DNA of 15,606 bases from an uncultured Rhodocyclaceae bacterium (GTDB lineage Bacteria > Pseudomonadota > Gammaproteobacteria > Burkholderiales > Rhodocyclaceae), in the NCBI GenBank assembly GCA_903930805.1, contig CAIYZZ010000390.1, forward strand, positions 1 to 15,606, in the 5' to 3' direction. The position numbers were made by a program, and so were the translations under genes. The notes under the pieces are model-generated. The model ran no database searches. It was not told the origin of the DNA and saw nothing but the letters and a program-made list of their open reading frames with translations. Below, piece by piece: positions 7,991-15,017 of the stretch; the first letter of the stretch is position 1; each line of letters starts with the position of its first letter.

Positions 7991-9016
7991 ATGCAAATAA
8001 GTTATCCCTACGAAAATTTGCCAGCTTCTGGCGCCACTGTTGCCATAGCGCCAGGCGTGCATTGGCTGCGCATGCCGCTGCCCTTCGCGCTCGACCATAT
8101 CAATCTGTGGCTGCTGGAGGATGGCGAAAGTTTTACCGCCATCGACACCGGCATCGCGCGCGACGAGGTGAAAGATGCCTGGAAGTCTGTGCTGGCCGGA
8201 CGGCATTTGGTGCGGCAAATCGTCACGCACTTTCATCCCGACCACCTCGGTCTTGCCGCCTGGCTCGAAATCGAGACCGGCGCCGCACTGTGGATGACGC
8301 AGGGCGAGTATCTGACTGCCCACCTGATCGCTGAAGGTGTCGCGCCCTTCAGCATTGCCGCCATGCTTGTTTTTTTCCACCAGCATGGCCTCGACGAGGC
8401 ACGCCTGACGGCCCTCGAAAAACGCGGCAATGCCTACCGCCGCAATGTGCCGGCGATTCCTTCCACATTTAACCGGTTGGCCGCAGGTGACACGGTTGCC
8501 ATTGGCAAACACGACTGGCGCGTCATCGTTGGCCATGGCCATGCGCCGGAACATGCCAGCCTGTATTGCGCCGAACTAGGCGTGCTGATTGCGGGCGACA
8601 TGTTATTGCCACGGATCACCACGAATGTCAGTGCCTACGCCGTCAATCCATTGCTCGATACGCTTGGTCTCTTCCTCGGCTCGATCACGCGCCTGACCGA
8701 ATTGCCTGAAGACACACTGGTGCTGCCTTCGCATGGCCGCCCCTTCCGTGGTCTGCATACGCGCGTCGCCGAACTGCAAGCACATCACGCGGCCCGTTGC
8801 GCCGACCTGCTGGCTGCCTGCAGTGATCGCCCGCACAGTGCCGCCGAATTGCTGCCTGTACTATTCGGTCGTCCCATCGACGATCCGCACCAGACCATGT
8901 TCGCCATGGGTGAAGCCATCGCCCATTTGAATCACCTGGAAAACCAGCGCCGCCTAGAGCGCACCACCGAGAGCGGCATTATCCGCTACGCCGCAATTAA
9001 CGAAGCTTTACACTGA
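7991..9016 (+). CDS. Metallo-beta-lactamase-fold hydrolase
   Basis: A 341-residue MBL-fold protein, likely a dinuclear-metal hydrolase. Metal ligands are visible: THFHPDHLG with H80, H82, D84 and H85; H188 in GHGHAPEHASLY; D203 in IAGDMLLP; and H248 in LPSHGRPF. A C-terminal helical extension of about 80 residues (AELQAHHAARCADLLAAC onwards) resembles the winged-helix-like tail of LACTB2/glyoxalase-II-like thioesterases. It starts the operon that continues with PHA synthase 21 nt downstream, so a role in acyl-thioester or hydroxyacyl metabolism is plausible but inferred. There is no signal peptide. The ATG at 7991 has no clear ribosome binding site; no better in-frame start is visible. Confidence 0.85.
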   Translation: MQISYPYENLPASGATVAIAPGVHWLRMPLPFALDHINLWLLEDGESFTAIDTGIARDEVKDAWKSVLAGRHLVRQIVTHFHPDHLGLAAWLEIETGAALWMTQGEYLTAHLIAEGVAPFSIAAMLVFFHQHGLDEARLTALEKRGNAYRRNVPAIPSTFNRLAAGDTVAIGKHDWRVIVGHGHAPEHASLYCAELGVLIAGDMLLPRITTNVSAYAVNPLLDTLGLFLGSITRLTELPEDTLVLPSHGRPFRGLHTRVAELQAHHAARCADLLAACSDRPHSAAELLPVLFGRPIDDPHQTMFAMGEAIAHLNHLENQRRLERTTESGIIRYAAINEALH

Positions 9017-9037
9017 CAACAATCGGAGTGAGAAACC

Positions 9038-10858
9038 ATGTCGCAAGCCAAGGAAACTGAACAACAAGCCCTGCCCGATCCGCAGGAAATCGCCAAGACT
9101 TATGCCGAGGTGGCACAGCGCGCCTCCAAACTCCTGCACAGCCACATCCAGCGGCAGGTGAAAAAAGGCGTCAGCCCGCCGCAGGATGAACTGGGCATCG
9201 CCCAGGCCTTCATGGACATGATGGCCAAGATGCTCGCCAATCCCTACCAGATGGCGCAAGCACAGATGAATCTGGTGTGGGATTACTTTTCGCTGTGGCA
9301 GCACTCGTCGTTGCGTTTCATGGGCATGCAGACGCCGCCGATCGCTACCCCGCACAAAGGTGACAAGCGCTTCAAGGATGAGCAGTGGGAAGAGCACTTC
9401 CTCTTCGATTTCATCAAGCAGTCCTATCTGATCTCAGCGCGCCACATCCACGACACGGTGAGCGGCGTCAAAGGGCTGGACGACCACACGCAGGAGAAGG
9501 TGAACTTCTTTACGCGACAATTCATCGACGCGCTCTCGCCCTCCAACTTCGCCCACACCAACCCGGAAGTGTTCCGCGAGACGGTAAGTTCGCACGGCCA
9601 GAACCTGGTGAAAGGCTTCAACAACCTGCTGCGCGATATCGAAGACGGCGACGGCCAACTGCGCGTCAAGATGACCGACACCAGCGCCTTCGAACTCGGC
9701 AAGAACGTCGCCACCACGCCGGGCAAGGTAATCTTCCAGAACGAGCTGTTCCAGCTACTGCAGTTCACCCCGACCACCAAGACCCAGTTCAAGCGGCCGC
9801 TGCTGATCGTGCCACCCTGGATCAACAAGTACTACATCCTCGATTTGCGCGACAAGAACTCCTACATCAAGTGGGCCACCGACCAGGGCCATTCGGTATT
9901 CGTGATGTCCTGGGTGAACCCGGACGAGCGTCTGGCGGAAAAAGGCTTCGAGGAGTACCTGACCGAGGCCTGTATGGTCGCTGTCGACAAGGTCTGCGAG
10001 CAGACCGGCGAGAAGGAAGTCAATGCCGTCGGCTACTGCTTGGGCGGCACGCTGCTCGGCACCACGGCCGCTTACATGGCGGCCAAGAAGGACAAGCGCA
10101 TCGCCTCGGCGACCTTCTTCACCACCATGCTCGACTTCTCCATTCCTGGCGAGCTCGGCATCTTCATCGACGAGAAGCAGGTGTCCAGCCTCGAGAAGAA
10201 GATGAGCGAACGCGGTTACCTCGAAGGCGCCGAAATGGCCGGCACCTTCAACATGCTGCGCGCCAACGACCTGATCTGGTCATTCGTGGTGAATAACTAC
10301 CTGATGGGCAAGGATCCCTTTCCCTTCGATCTGCTCTACTGGAACTCCGATTCCACGCGCATGCCTGCCGCGATGCACAGTTTCTACCTGCGCACCATGT
10401 ACATGCAGAATCTGCTCAAGGAACCGGGCGGCATTACCCTCGATGGCGTGGCAATCGATCTCGGCAAGATCAAGATTCCCGCCTATTTCATCTCGACCAT
10501 TGAAGACCACATCGCACCCTGGCAGAGTACCTATCTCGGTGCGCAGCGCTTCGCCGGCCCGACGCGCTTTGTGCTCGGTGGATCCGGTCACATCGCCGGC
10601 ATCGTCAATCCGCCCGCCGCCAACAAATACGGCTACTGGATCAACCCGGCAAAGACCTTACCGGAAACCGCTGAGTCGTTTTTCTCCGGTGCCAAGCAGC
10701 ACGAAGGCTCTTGGTGGACTGACTGGCAAGCCTGGTTGATGGCCCAGAGCGACGTGACCGTGCCCGCACGCGACCCCGCCAAGGGCAAGCTCAAGCCGCT
10801 CGAAGATGCGCCGGGTTCGTTCGTCAAGTTTCGTCTCGACTTGCAGAAGAAGTCTTGA
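9038..10858 (+). CDS. phaC: Class I poly(3-hydroxyalkanoate) synthase
   Basis: A 606-residue PHA synthase that polymerises (R)-3-hydroxyacyl-CoA on granule surfaces. The N-terminal domain (about residues 1-200) is the helical region of class I enzymes. The alpha/beta-hydrolase core follows, with PPWINKYYILDLR and SWVNPDERLAEKGFEEYL. The catalytic triad is complete: C334 in the lipase-like box GYCLGGTLL, D490 in IEDHIAPW and H518 in GGSGHIAGIVNPP. Length is slightly above the 589 residues of the Cupriavidus necator enzyme, with no separate PhaE or PhaR subunit, which supports class I. A good GGAG lies at 9025-9028, 9 nt before the ATG. No phaA/phaB reductase or phasin gene is adjacent, so monomer supply is encoded elsewhere. 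The stop codon overlaps the next gene. Confidence 0.96.
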   Translation: MSQAKETEQQALPDPQEIAKTYAEVAQRASKLLHSHIQRQVKKGVSPPQDELGIAQAFMDMMAKMLANPYQMAQAQMNLVWDYFSLWQHSSLRFMGMQTPPIATPHKGDKRFKDEQWEEHFLFDFIKQSYLISARHIHDTVSGVKGLDDHTQEKVNFFTRQFIDALSPSNFAHTNPEVFRETVSSHGQNLVKGFNNLLRDIEDGDGQLRVKMTDTSAFELGKNVATTPGKVIFQNELFQLLQFTPTTKTQFKRPLLIVPPWINKYYILDLRDKNSYIKWATDQGHSVFVMSWVNPDERLAEKGFEEYLTEACMVAVDKVCEQTGEKEVNAVGYCLGGTLLGTTAAYMAAKKDKRIASATFFTTMLDFSIPGELGIFIDEKQVSSLEKKMSERGYLEGAEMAGTFNMLRANDLIWSFVVNNYLMGKDPFPFDLLYWNSDSTRMPAAMHSFYLRTMYMQNLLKEPGGITLDGVAIDLGKIKIPAYFISTIEDHIAPWQSTYLGAQRFAGPTRFVLGGSGHIAGIVNPPAANKYGYWINPAKTLPETAESFFSGAKQHEGSWWTDWQAWLMAQSDVTVPARDPAKGKLKPLEDAPGSFVKFRLDLQKKS

Positions 10859-11322
10859 TGAACTGCGGGACGTTGCGCGTCGTCTTCGACACCAACGTCC
10901 TGCTTTCCCTTTTCGTATTCGCCGACAGCCGCTTTGCCCCGCTGCGCGCCGAGGTTACCGCCGGGCGCTGGCGAGCGCTCACCAGCCCGTCCTGTCTCGC
11001 CGAGTTCAAGCGGGTGCTGGGCTATCCATTGTTCGCCTTGACAGCTGCACGGCAGGCTGCTGCCTGCGAGGCCTATCTCGCAAGCGCTTGCCTGATCGAT
11101 GCCGTGCCGCAGGAAGCGGTGATCTTGCCCAAGTGTCGTGACAGGGACGACCAGAAATTCCTCGAACTCGCACGCGACGGTCAGGCGAACTGGCTGGTTA
11201 CTGCCGACAAGGCATTGTTGCGCTTGCGGCGTGGCCAGCGCCTGGTGAACCTGTTTGCCATCCTTACGCCGGAAGAGGCCCTGCAAGGGATAAAAGTCGG
11301 CGCTGGCGGTACGGCACCATAG
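10858..11322 (+). CDS. PIN-domain protein, putative toxin-type ribonuclease without antitoxin
   Basis: A 154-residue PIN-fold protein of the group annotated as putative toxin-antitoxin PIN component. The acidic metal-binding residues expected for a Mg-dependent RNase are present: D11 in VVFDTNVLLS, E49 in CLAEFKRVL, the cluster D95/D97/D98 in CRDRDDQKFLELA, and D117 in LVTADKALL. I start it at the ATG at 10858, whose A is the last base of the phaC TGA, rather than at the TTG one codon earlier. No antitoxin-like small gene precedes or follows it: upstream is phaC and downstream an alpha/beta hydrolase 9 nt away. It therefore looks like an orphan PIN gene carried in the phaC transcript. RNA target and toxicity are unknown. 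Confidence 0.85.
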   Translation: MNCGTLRVVFDTNVLLSLFVFADSRFAPLRAEVTAGRWRALTSPSCLAEFKRVLGYPLFALTAARQAAACEAYLASACLIDAVPQEAVILPKCRDRDDQKFLELARDGQANWLVTADKALLRLRRGQRLVNLFAILTPEEALQGIKVGAGGTAP

Positions 11323-11331
11323 AATGCACGG

Positions 11332-12156
11332 ATGAACAAACATCGCTCCGACACCCTTGAGGTGTTGTCCTGTCTTCCCAAAACCCCCCGGACGGACACT
11401 CCGCCGCTGCTTTTCCTGCACGGTGCCTACACCGCCGCCTGGTGCTGGGAAGAACACTTTCTCCCCTTCTTCGCCGCTGCCGGTTTTCACAGCCAGGCAC
11501 TGAGCTTTTCCGGTCATGGTCACAGCCGCCGCCGCGATCATCTCGACAGCTATTCGATCGATGATTACGTCAAGGACGTTGTCGAAGTCGTCGCGCGCCT
11601 GCCGGCACCGCCGGTGTTGATCGGCCATTCGATGGGTGGGTTTGTGGTGCAGAAATATCTCGAGCAGCATCCTGCACCCGCTGCCGTGCTGATGTGTACG
11701 GTACCCCCGCAGGGGCTGGCGGCCTCCGCGTTCGGCATGATGTTCAACCAGCCCAATTTGTTTTCAGACCTCAATAGCTTGATGAGCGGGGGCCAAGTGG
11801 CGCTCGAAAGCCTGCAAGACGCCCTGTTCGCCCAACCGGTGTCGGCCGAAGAAATGGCGCGCTACTACCGCATGGCCCAACCCGAATCGCACCGTGCCAT
11901 TTGGGACATGATGCTGTTCAATTTGCCGCACACTGCCCGCGCACTTGCCAATCTGCCTGCTGGCCGCGATGATCTGCTGGTGATGGGTGCGGAGCTTGAC
12001 ACGATCATTCCTGCTTCGCTGGTCGAGATGACCGCACGCAGTTATGGTGTCGATGCAAATCTCTATGCGGGCATGGGCCACGGCCTGATGCTCGAGCGCG
12101 ATTGGCAACGAGTGGCGCAGGACATCATCGACTGGCTGGAGCAGCGCCTCGGATAA
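11332..12156 (+). CDS. Alpha/beta-fold hydrolase
   Basis: A 274-residue alpha/beta hydrolase with a full triad: nucleophile S100 in LIGHSMGGFVVQKYL, acid D223 in MGAELDTIIPASL and H250 in AGMGHGLMLERDW. The oxyanion-hole loop is LLFLHGAYTAAWCWEEHF (about residues 26-43). A lid-like insert lies at about residues 125-200. There is no signal peptide, so it is cytoplasmic. It could be an esterase, lipase-like enzyme or thioesterase; the family is too broad to name a substrate. It is 9 nt downstream of the PIN gene, same strand, and probably the last gene of the phaC transcript. The ATG has no strong ribosome binding site (ACGG just upstream). Confidence 0.85.
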   Translation: MNKHRSDTLEVLSCLPKTPRTDTPPLLFLHGAYTAAWCWEEHFLPFFAAAGFHSQALSFSGHGHSRRRDHLDSYSIDDYVKDVVEVVARLPAPPVLIGHSMGGFVVQKYLEQHPAPAAVLMCTVPPQGLAASAFGMMFNQPNLFSDLNSLMSGGQVALESLQDALFAQPVSAEEMARYYRMAQPESHRAIWDMMLFNLPHTARALANLPAGRDDLLVMGAELDTIIPASLVEMTARSYGVDANLYAGMGHGLMLERDWQRVAQDIIDWLEQRLG

Positions 12157-12415
12157 GAGTCGGCACCCTCTGCTCCTCAGTCAATTTGACTTTCCACCCC
12201 CATTTGTGAGACAGTCGCGCCCCGCTTCGGTTGCCGGTGGTTGTTGTGCCGGCTGTCATCGATTTCTGGCCCCCGCTTTTCAGAGCTTCATCCTGTCTGG
12301 CACTTCAGGTTGGCGTCGATGTTGATAGACCCAACTTGCTTGCCATGGGCCCCACGTCCATTGCTTGGTTTTTGTATTTGGCCGCGGCTTTTTTCATTTG
12401 CCTACAGGAAATCAC
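12157..12415 (+). promoter_or_regulatory. Gene-free leader upstream of the DEAD-box helicase
   Basis: No gene is supported in these 259 bases. They contain a perfect 13-bp palindrome AGTCAATTTGACT at 12179-12191, a 5-bp GCCGG/CCGGC hairpin at 12233-12253 and a T6 run at 12389-12394 shortly before the helicase ribosome binding site (AGGAAA). TTGACT within the palindrome could serve as a -35 box, but I see no good -10 at the right distance. A long leader would fit the leader-based cold or autoregulation known for some RNA helicases; this is inference. No intrinsic terminator for the upstream operon is evident. Confidence 0.3.
12179..12191. repeat. Perfect 13-bp palindrome, possible operator
   Basis: AGTCAA-T-TTGACT is a perfect inverted repeat with a one-base centre, 23 nt after the alpha/beta hydrolase stop and about 225 nt before the helicase start. 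Its right arm doubles as a -35-like TTGACT. The arms are too short and lack a T-tract for a terminator, so a protein-binding site is more likely than an RNA element. Confidence 0.35.
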
Positions 12416-13768
12416 ATGACAGCCTCAGTTACCACATTCACCGCCCTTGGCCTCGATCCGGCCTTTAGCCCCACGCTTGCCGCGCTCGGCATCACCGAAC
12501 CCACCCCCGTGCAGACGCAGGCCATCCCGATTCTGCTCGGCCGCCGCGACCTGATCGCCACCGCGCCCACGGGTACCGGTAAGACCGCCGCCTTCCTGCT
12601 GCCCGCCATGCAGCGCATGATCGGCAACACGCCGCTGCGCCTGACCGGCCCGCGCGTCCTCGTGCTCACCCCGACGCGCGAACTCGCGCAGCAGGTCGGC
12701 AAGGCCGCCGTCGATTTCGGCCGCGCGCTGCCGCGCTGCCGCACCGTCTGCATCACTGGCGGCGAGTCCTACATCACCCAGAACAAAGCACTGGCCGGCT
12801 CCTACGACATCCTCGTTGCCACGCCCGGCCGGCTGATGGATCAGATCAATAGCGGCCGCATCGTGCTCTCCAACCTCGAAGTGCTGGTGCTCGACGAAGC
12901 TGATCGCATGCTCGATATGGGCTTTGCCGACGACGTGATGGCCATTGCCAAAAAGCTGCCGAAAGAACGCCAGACCGTCTGCTTCACCGCCACGCTGTCG
13001 GAGGACGTACAGCGCATGTCACGCCAGTTGCAGAATGACCCGCAGACCATCGCCGTCGCCAAGCCGGCAGAACGTCTGCAGATCGACCAGCATGTGTTCT
13101 ACGTCGACGACATCGGCCACAAGCGCCGCTTGCTCGATCATTGGCTCGCCGATGTCGGCATCAACCAGGCGTTGGTGTTCACTTCCACCAAGATCGCCGC
13201 TGAAGAGCTCGCTGCTTCGCTCGAAGCCGATGGCCACTCGACCGTCGCGCTGCACGGTGACCTGCCGCAGAAGCATCGCACCCGCATGATGAACGCCATG
13301 CGCCGTGGCCAAGCCCGCATCCTCGTCGCCACCGATGTCGCGGCACGCGGACTTGACGTACCGGCGATCACCCACGTCTTCAACTTTGACCTGCCCAAGT
13401 TCGCCGAGGATTACGTGCACCGCATCGGCCGCACCGGTCGTGCCGGTGCCAGCGGCACCGCGATCTCCTTTGTGAATCGCAACGATGTGCAAGCCCTGCA
13501 AAAAATTGAGCGCTTCATCGGCCACAAGGTGACCGTTTCCTCCGTAGTCGGCATGGAAGCGCGTTTCAAGCCAGGCACGGGAAGACCCGCCAGCAAACCG
13601 ACCGGCAAACCCGGTAGCAAGTTTGCCGGCAAACCGTCTTTTGGCAAATCTGCTGGTGCAGGCAAAGCTGGTGGTAGCGCGGAGCGGCCGTGGCAGAGCC
13701 GCAAGCCGGCACGCCATACGCCGCACCACGCCACGCAATCAAGCGGCCGGAGCAGTCGCGTAGGCTGA
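12416..13768 (+). CDS. rhlE: DEAD-box ATP-dependent RNA helicase, RhlE-like
   Basis: A 450-residue DEAD-box helicase that unwinds RNA duplexes, typically in ribosome assembly, RNA decay or cold adaptation. All motifs are in order: Q motif PTPVQTQAIP, Walker A ATAPTGTGKT (K56), Ia PTRELAQQ, Ib ATPGRLMD, II DEAD at 160-163, III TAT at 191-193 (in place of the more common SAT), IV ALVFTSTK, V VATDVAARGLD and VI HRIGRTGRAG. From about residue 382 a basic low-complexity tail follows, with repeated GKP-like units (RPASKPTGKPGSKFAGKPSF), a disordered RNA-binding extension typical of RhlE. I use the ATG at 12416, with AGGAAA upstream; the frame is open 17 codons earlier but without a ribosome binding site. 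Single gene with its own leader, convergent with exbD. Confidence 0.92.
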   Translation: MTASVTTFTALGLDPAFSPTLAALGITEPTPVQTQAIPILLGRRDLIATAPTGTGKTAAFLLPAMQRMIGNTPLRLTGPRVLVLTPTRELAQQVGKAAVDFGRALPRCRTVCITGGESYITQNKALAGSYDILVATPGRLMDQINSGRIVLSNLEVLVLDEADRMLDMGFADDVMAIAKKLPKERQTVCFTATLSEDVQRMSRQLQNDPQTIAVAKPAERLQIDQHVFYVDDIGHKRRLLDHWLADVGINQALVFTSTKIAAEELAASLEADGHSTVALHGDLPQKHRTRMMNAMRRGQARILVATDVAARGLDVPAITHVFNFDLPKFAEDYVHRIGRTGRAGASGTAISFVNRNDVQALQKIERFIGHKVTVSSVVGMEARFKPGTGRPASKPTGKPGSKFAGKPSFGKSAGAGKAGGSAERPWQSRKPARHTPHHATQSSGRSSRVG

Positions 13769-13891
13769 GCCAGTCTCCAGTACTACTTGTGATTGGCCGC
13801 AGCAGCAGTCAAGGCAAGTGCCGGGCGCGGGATGGCTCAAGGTGCGGGCGCATTCCGTCTGAAGAAACTTGCGTTGGCAGCTTGGCTGTTA
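13769..13891. other. Convergent intergenic region between helicase and exbD
   Basis: These 123 bases separate the 3' ends of the helicase (plus) and exbD (minus). I looked for a bidirectional terminator and found no GC-rich hairpin followed by a T-run. A short plus-strand frame with a hydrophobic stretch crosses here but runs antisense into exbD and is not supported. Confidence 0.3.
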
Positions 13892-14299
13892 CTACCTGGC
13901 TGGATCAGTAATAAAGCCGATCCTCACAAGTCCACTTTTGGCAGCCAGCGACATCACCTGAGCCACAGTTTCATAGCGTGTTTTTCCATCAGCACGGATA
14001 TGCAATTCTGGTTGCGGCTGGCGTAGCGCCTCAGCCGCAAAGCGCGCCGACAGGGAATCCAGTGGTACTTTCTCGCCACTCCAGAACAGTTCGCCCCCTT
14101 CACGGATACCAAACTCAATGTGCTCTGGCTTGGTGATATTTGCCTTGCTTGATGTCTTGGGCAGATCAATCTTCACTGCATGGGTCAGCAGTGGTGCCGT
14201 GACGATGAAGATCACCAGCAGTACCAGCATCACGTCCACCAACGGCACCATGTTCATGTCGGCCATCGGTTGCTGGTGAAGATACTTGTTGAATGCCAT
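13892..14299 (-). CDS. exbD: Biopolymer transport protein ExbD
   Basis: A 135-residue inner-membrane protein of the TonB motor. A short cytoplasmic N-terminus (MAFNKYLHQQPMADMN) is followed by one membrane helix, VPLVDVMLVLLVIFIVTAPL (residues 18-37), holding D22, the conserved aspartate of the proton channel. A periplasmic domain follows (LHIRADGKTRYETVAQVMSL, a typical ExbD/TolR motif). I prefer the ATG at 14299 to the GTG one codon earlier because AGGAG at 14306-14310 is better spaced from it. That site overlaps the exbB stop codon, implying coupled translation. TolR is the main alternative, but a tonB gene heads this operon and no tol genes are present. Confidence 0.93.
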   Translation of the reverse strand: MAFNKYLHQQPMADMNMVPLVDVMLVLLVIFIVTAPLLTHAVKIDLPKTSSKANITKPEHIEFGIREGGELFWSGEKVPLDSLSARFAAEALRQPQPELHIRADGKTRYETVAQVMSLAAKSGLVRIGFITDPAR

Positions 14300-14305
14300 C
14301 ACGCG

Positions 14306-14310
14306 CTCCT
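14306..14310 (-). promoter_or_regulatory. Ribosome binding site of exbD
   Basis: AGGAG on the minus strand, 6 nt before the ATG at 14299 and only 3 nt before the alternative GTG at 14302. It decides the exbD start and shares bases with the exbB TAG stop (14311-14309). Confidence 0.65.
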
Positions 14311-15013
14311 AGCGTTGTGCAGTGGGGGATTTGATCGCTTCACCCTTGCCGGCCCTTACAGTCAACAATACGTACAGCTCGTGGGCGAAGGATTCCATGC
14401 GGGCAAGCCACATACGGTTGCGCCGGTTGAAGGCGTTGTAGGCCAGTACTGCCGGGATCGCCACCACCAACCCGAGGGCTGTCATGATCAGCGCTTCCCC
14501 CACCGGTCCGGCCACCTTGTCCAGCGTGCCTTGGCCGCTCATTCCTATCTGTACCAGTGCATGATAGATGCCCCAGACGGTGCCGAACAGGCCGACATAA
14601 GGTGCGGCAGACCCCGCAGAGGCGAGGATCGTCAGCCCGTACTCGGATGCAGCGGCTTCCTGATCCACTTCGTTGCTCAAAGTGCGGGTCAGATACTCCC
14701 CCATACCGCCAGCCAAGGCCAGGTTTTCCTTGCCACTATCGCCCAGCGCCTCGAGCGATTTCTGCACCAGTGCTGCAAAGACGTTGTCGACCGGTTGCGC
14801 GCGCAGGGTTGCTTCCACCTCGGCCAAAGATGATGCCACCCAAAAGTCTTGGAGGAAGGCGTCTACCCGTCGTTGAGCAAACGTATTGGCCAACGCACGA
14901 GTGAGAATGAGGTACCAACTTGCCATTGAGAGCAGGAGAAGCACGCCCAGCACTGCCTTGCTCACTCCATCGGTCTGGGTCAAAAAATGGGCGAATCCGA
15001 GTCCTTGTTCCAT
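14309..15013 (-). CDS. exbB: Biopolymer transport protein ExbB (MotA/TolQ/ExbB proton channel)
   Basis: A 234-residue inner-membrane proton-channel subunit that with ExbD powers TonB. Three membrane helices are visible: AVLGVLLLLSMASWYLIL (about residues 19-36), a second around SAGSAAPYVGLFGTVWGIYH (about 134-153) with the family motif APYVGLFGTVWGI, and a third in ALIMTALGLVVAIPAVLAYN. A long cytoplasmic segment lies between the first two, as expected. The open frame extends 63 codons upstream, but that part is antisense-like and crosses tonB. The ATG at 15013 is chosen because AAGGAC lies upstream, it sits 4 nt after the tonB stop, and the product then has the normal ExbB length. Confidence 0.94.
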   Translation of the reverse strand: MEQGLGFAHFLTQTDGVSKAVLGVLLLLSMASWYLILTRALANTFAQRRVDAFLQDFWVASSLAEVEATLRAQPVDNVFAALVQKSLEALGDSGKENLALAGGMGEYLTRTLSNEVDQEAAASEYGLTILASAGSAAPYVGLFGTVWGIYHALVQIGMSGQGTLDKVAGPVGEALIMTALGLVVAIPAVLAYNAFNRRNRMWLARMESFAHELYVLLTVRAGKGEAIKSPTAQR

Positions 15014-15017
15014 GAGA

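Noticed and set aside
7907..8554. Minus-strand open frame of 215 codons opposite the MBL-fold gene
   Set aside because: Overlaps a gene with complete metal-ligand motifs; no family resemblance of its own.
12138..12176. GGAGCAG/CTGCTCC inverted repeat at the end of the alpha/beta hydrolase gene as a terminator
   Set aside because: Loop of about 25 nt, one arm inside the coding region and no T-run after it.
13793..14026. Small plus-strand frame with a hydrophobic stretch after the helicase
   Set aside because: Runs antisense into exbD and has no ribosome binding site; the hydrophobic run is probably chance.
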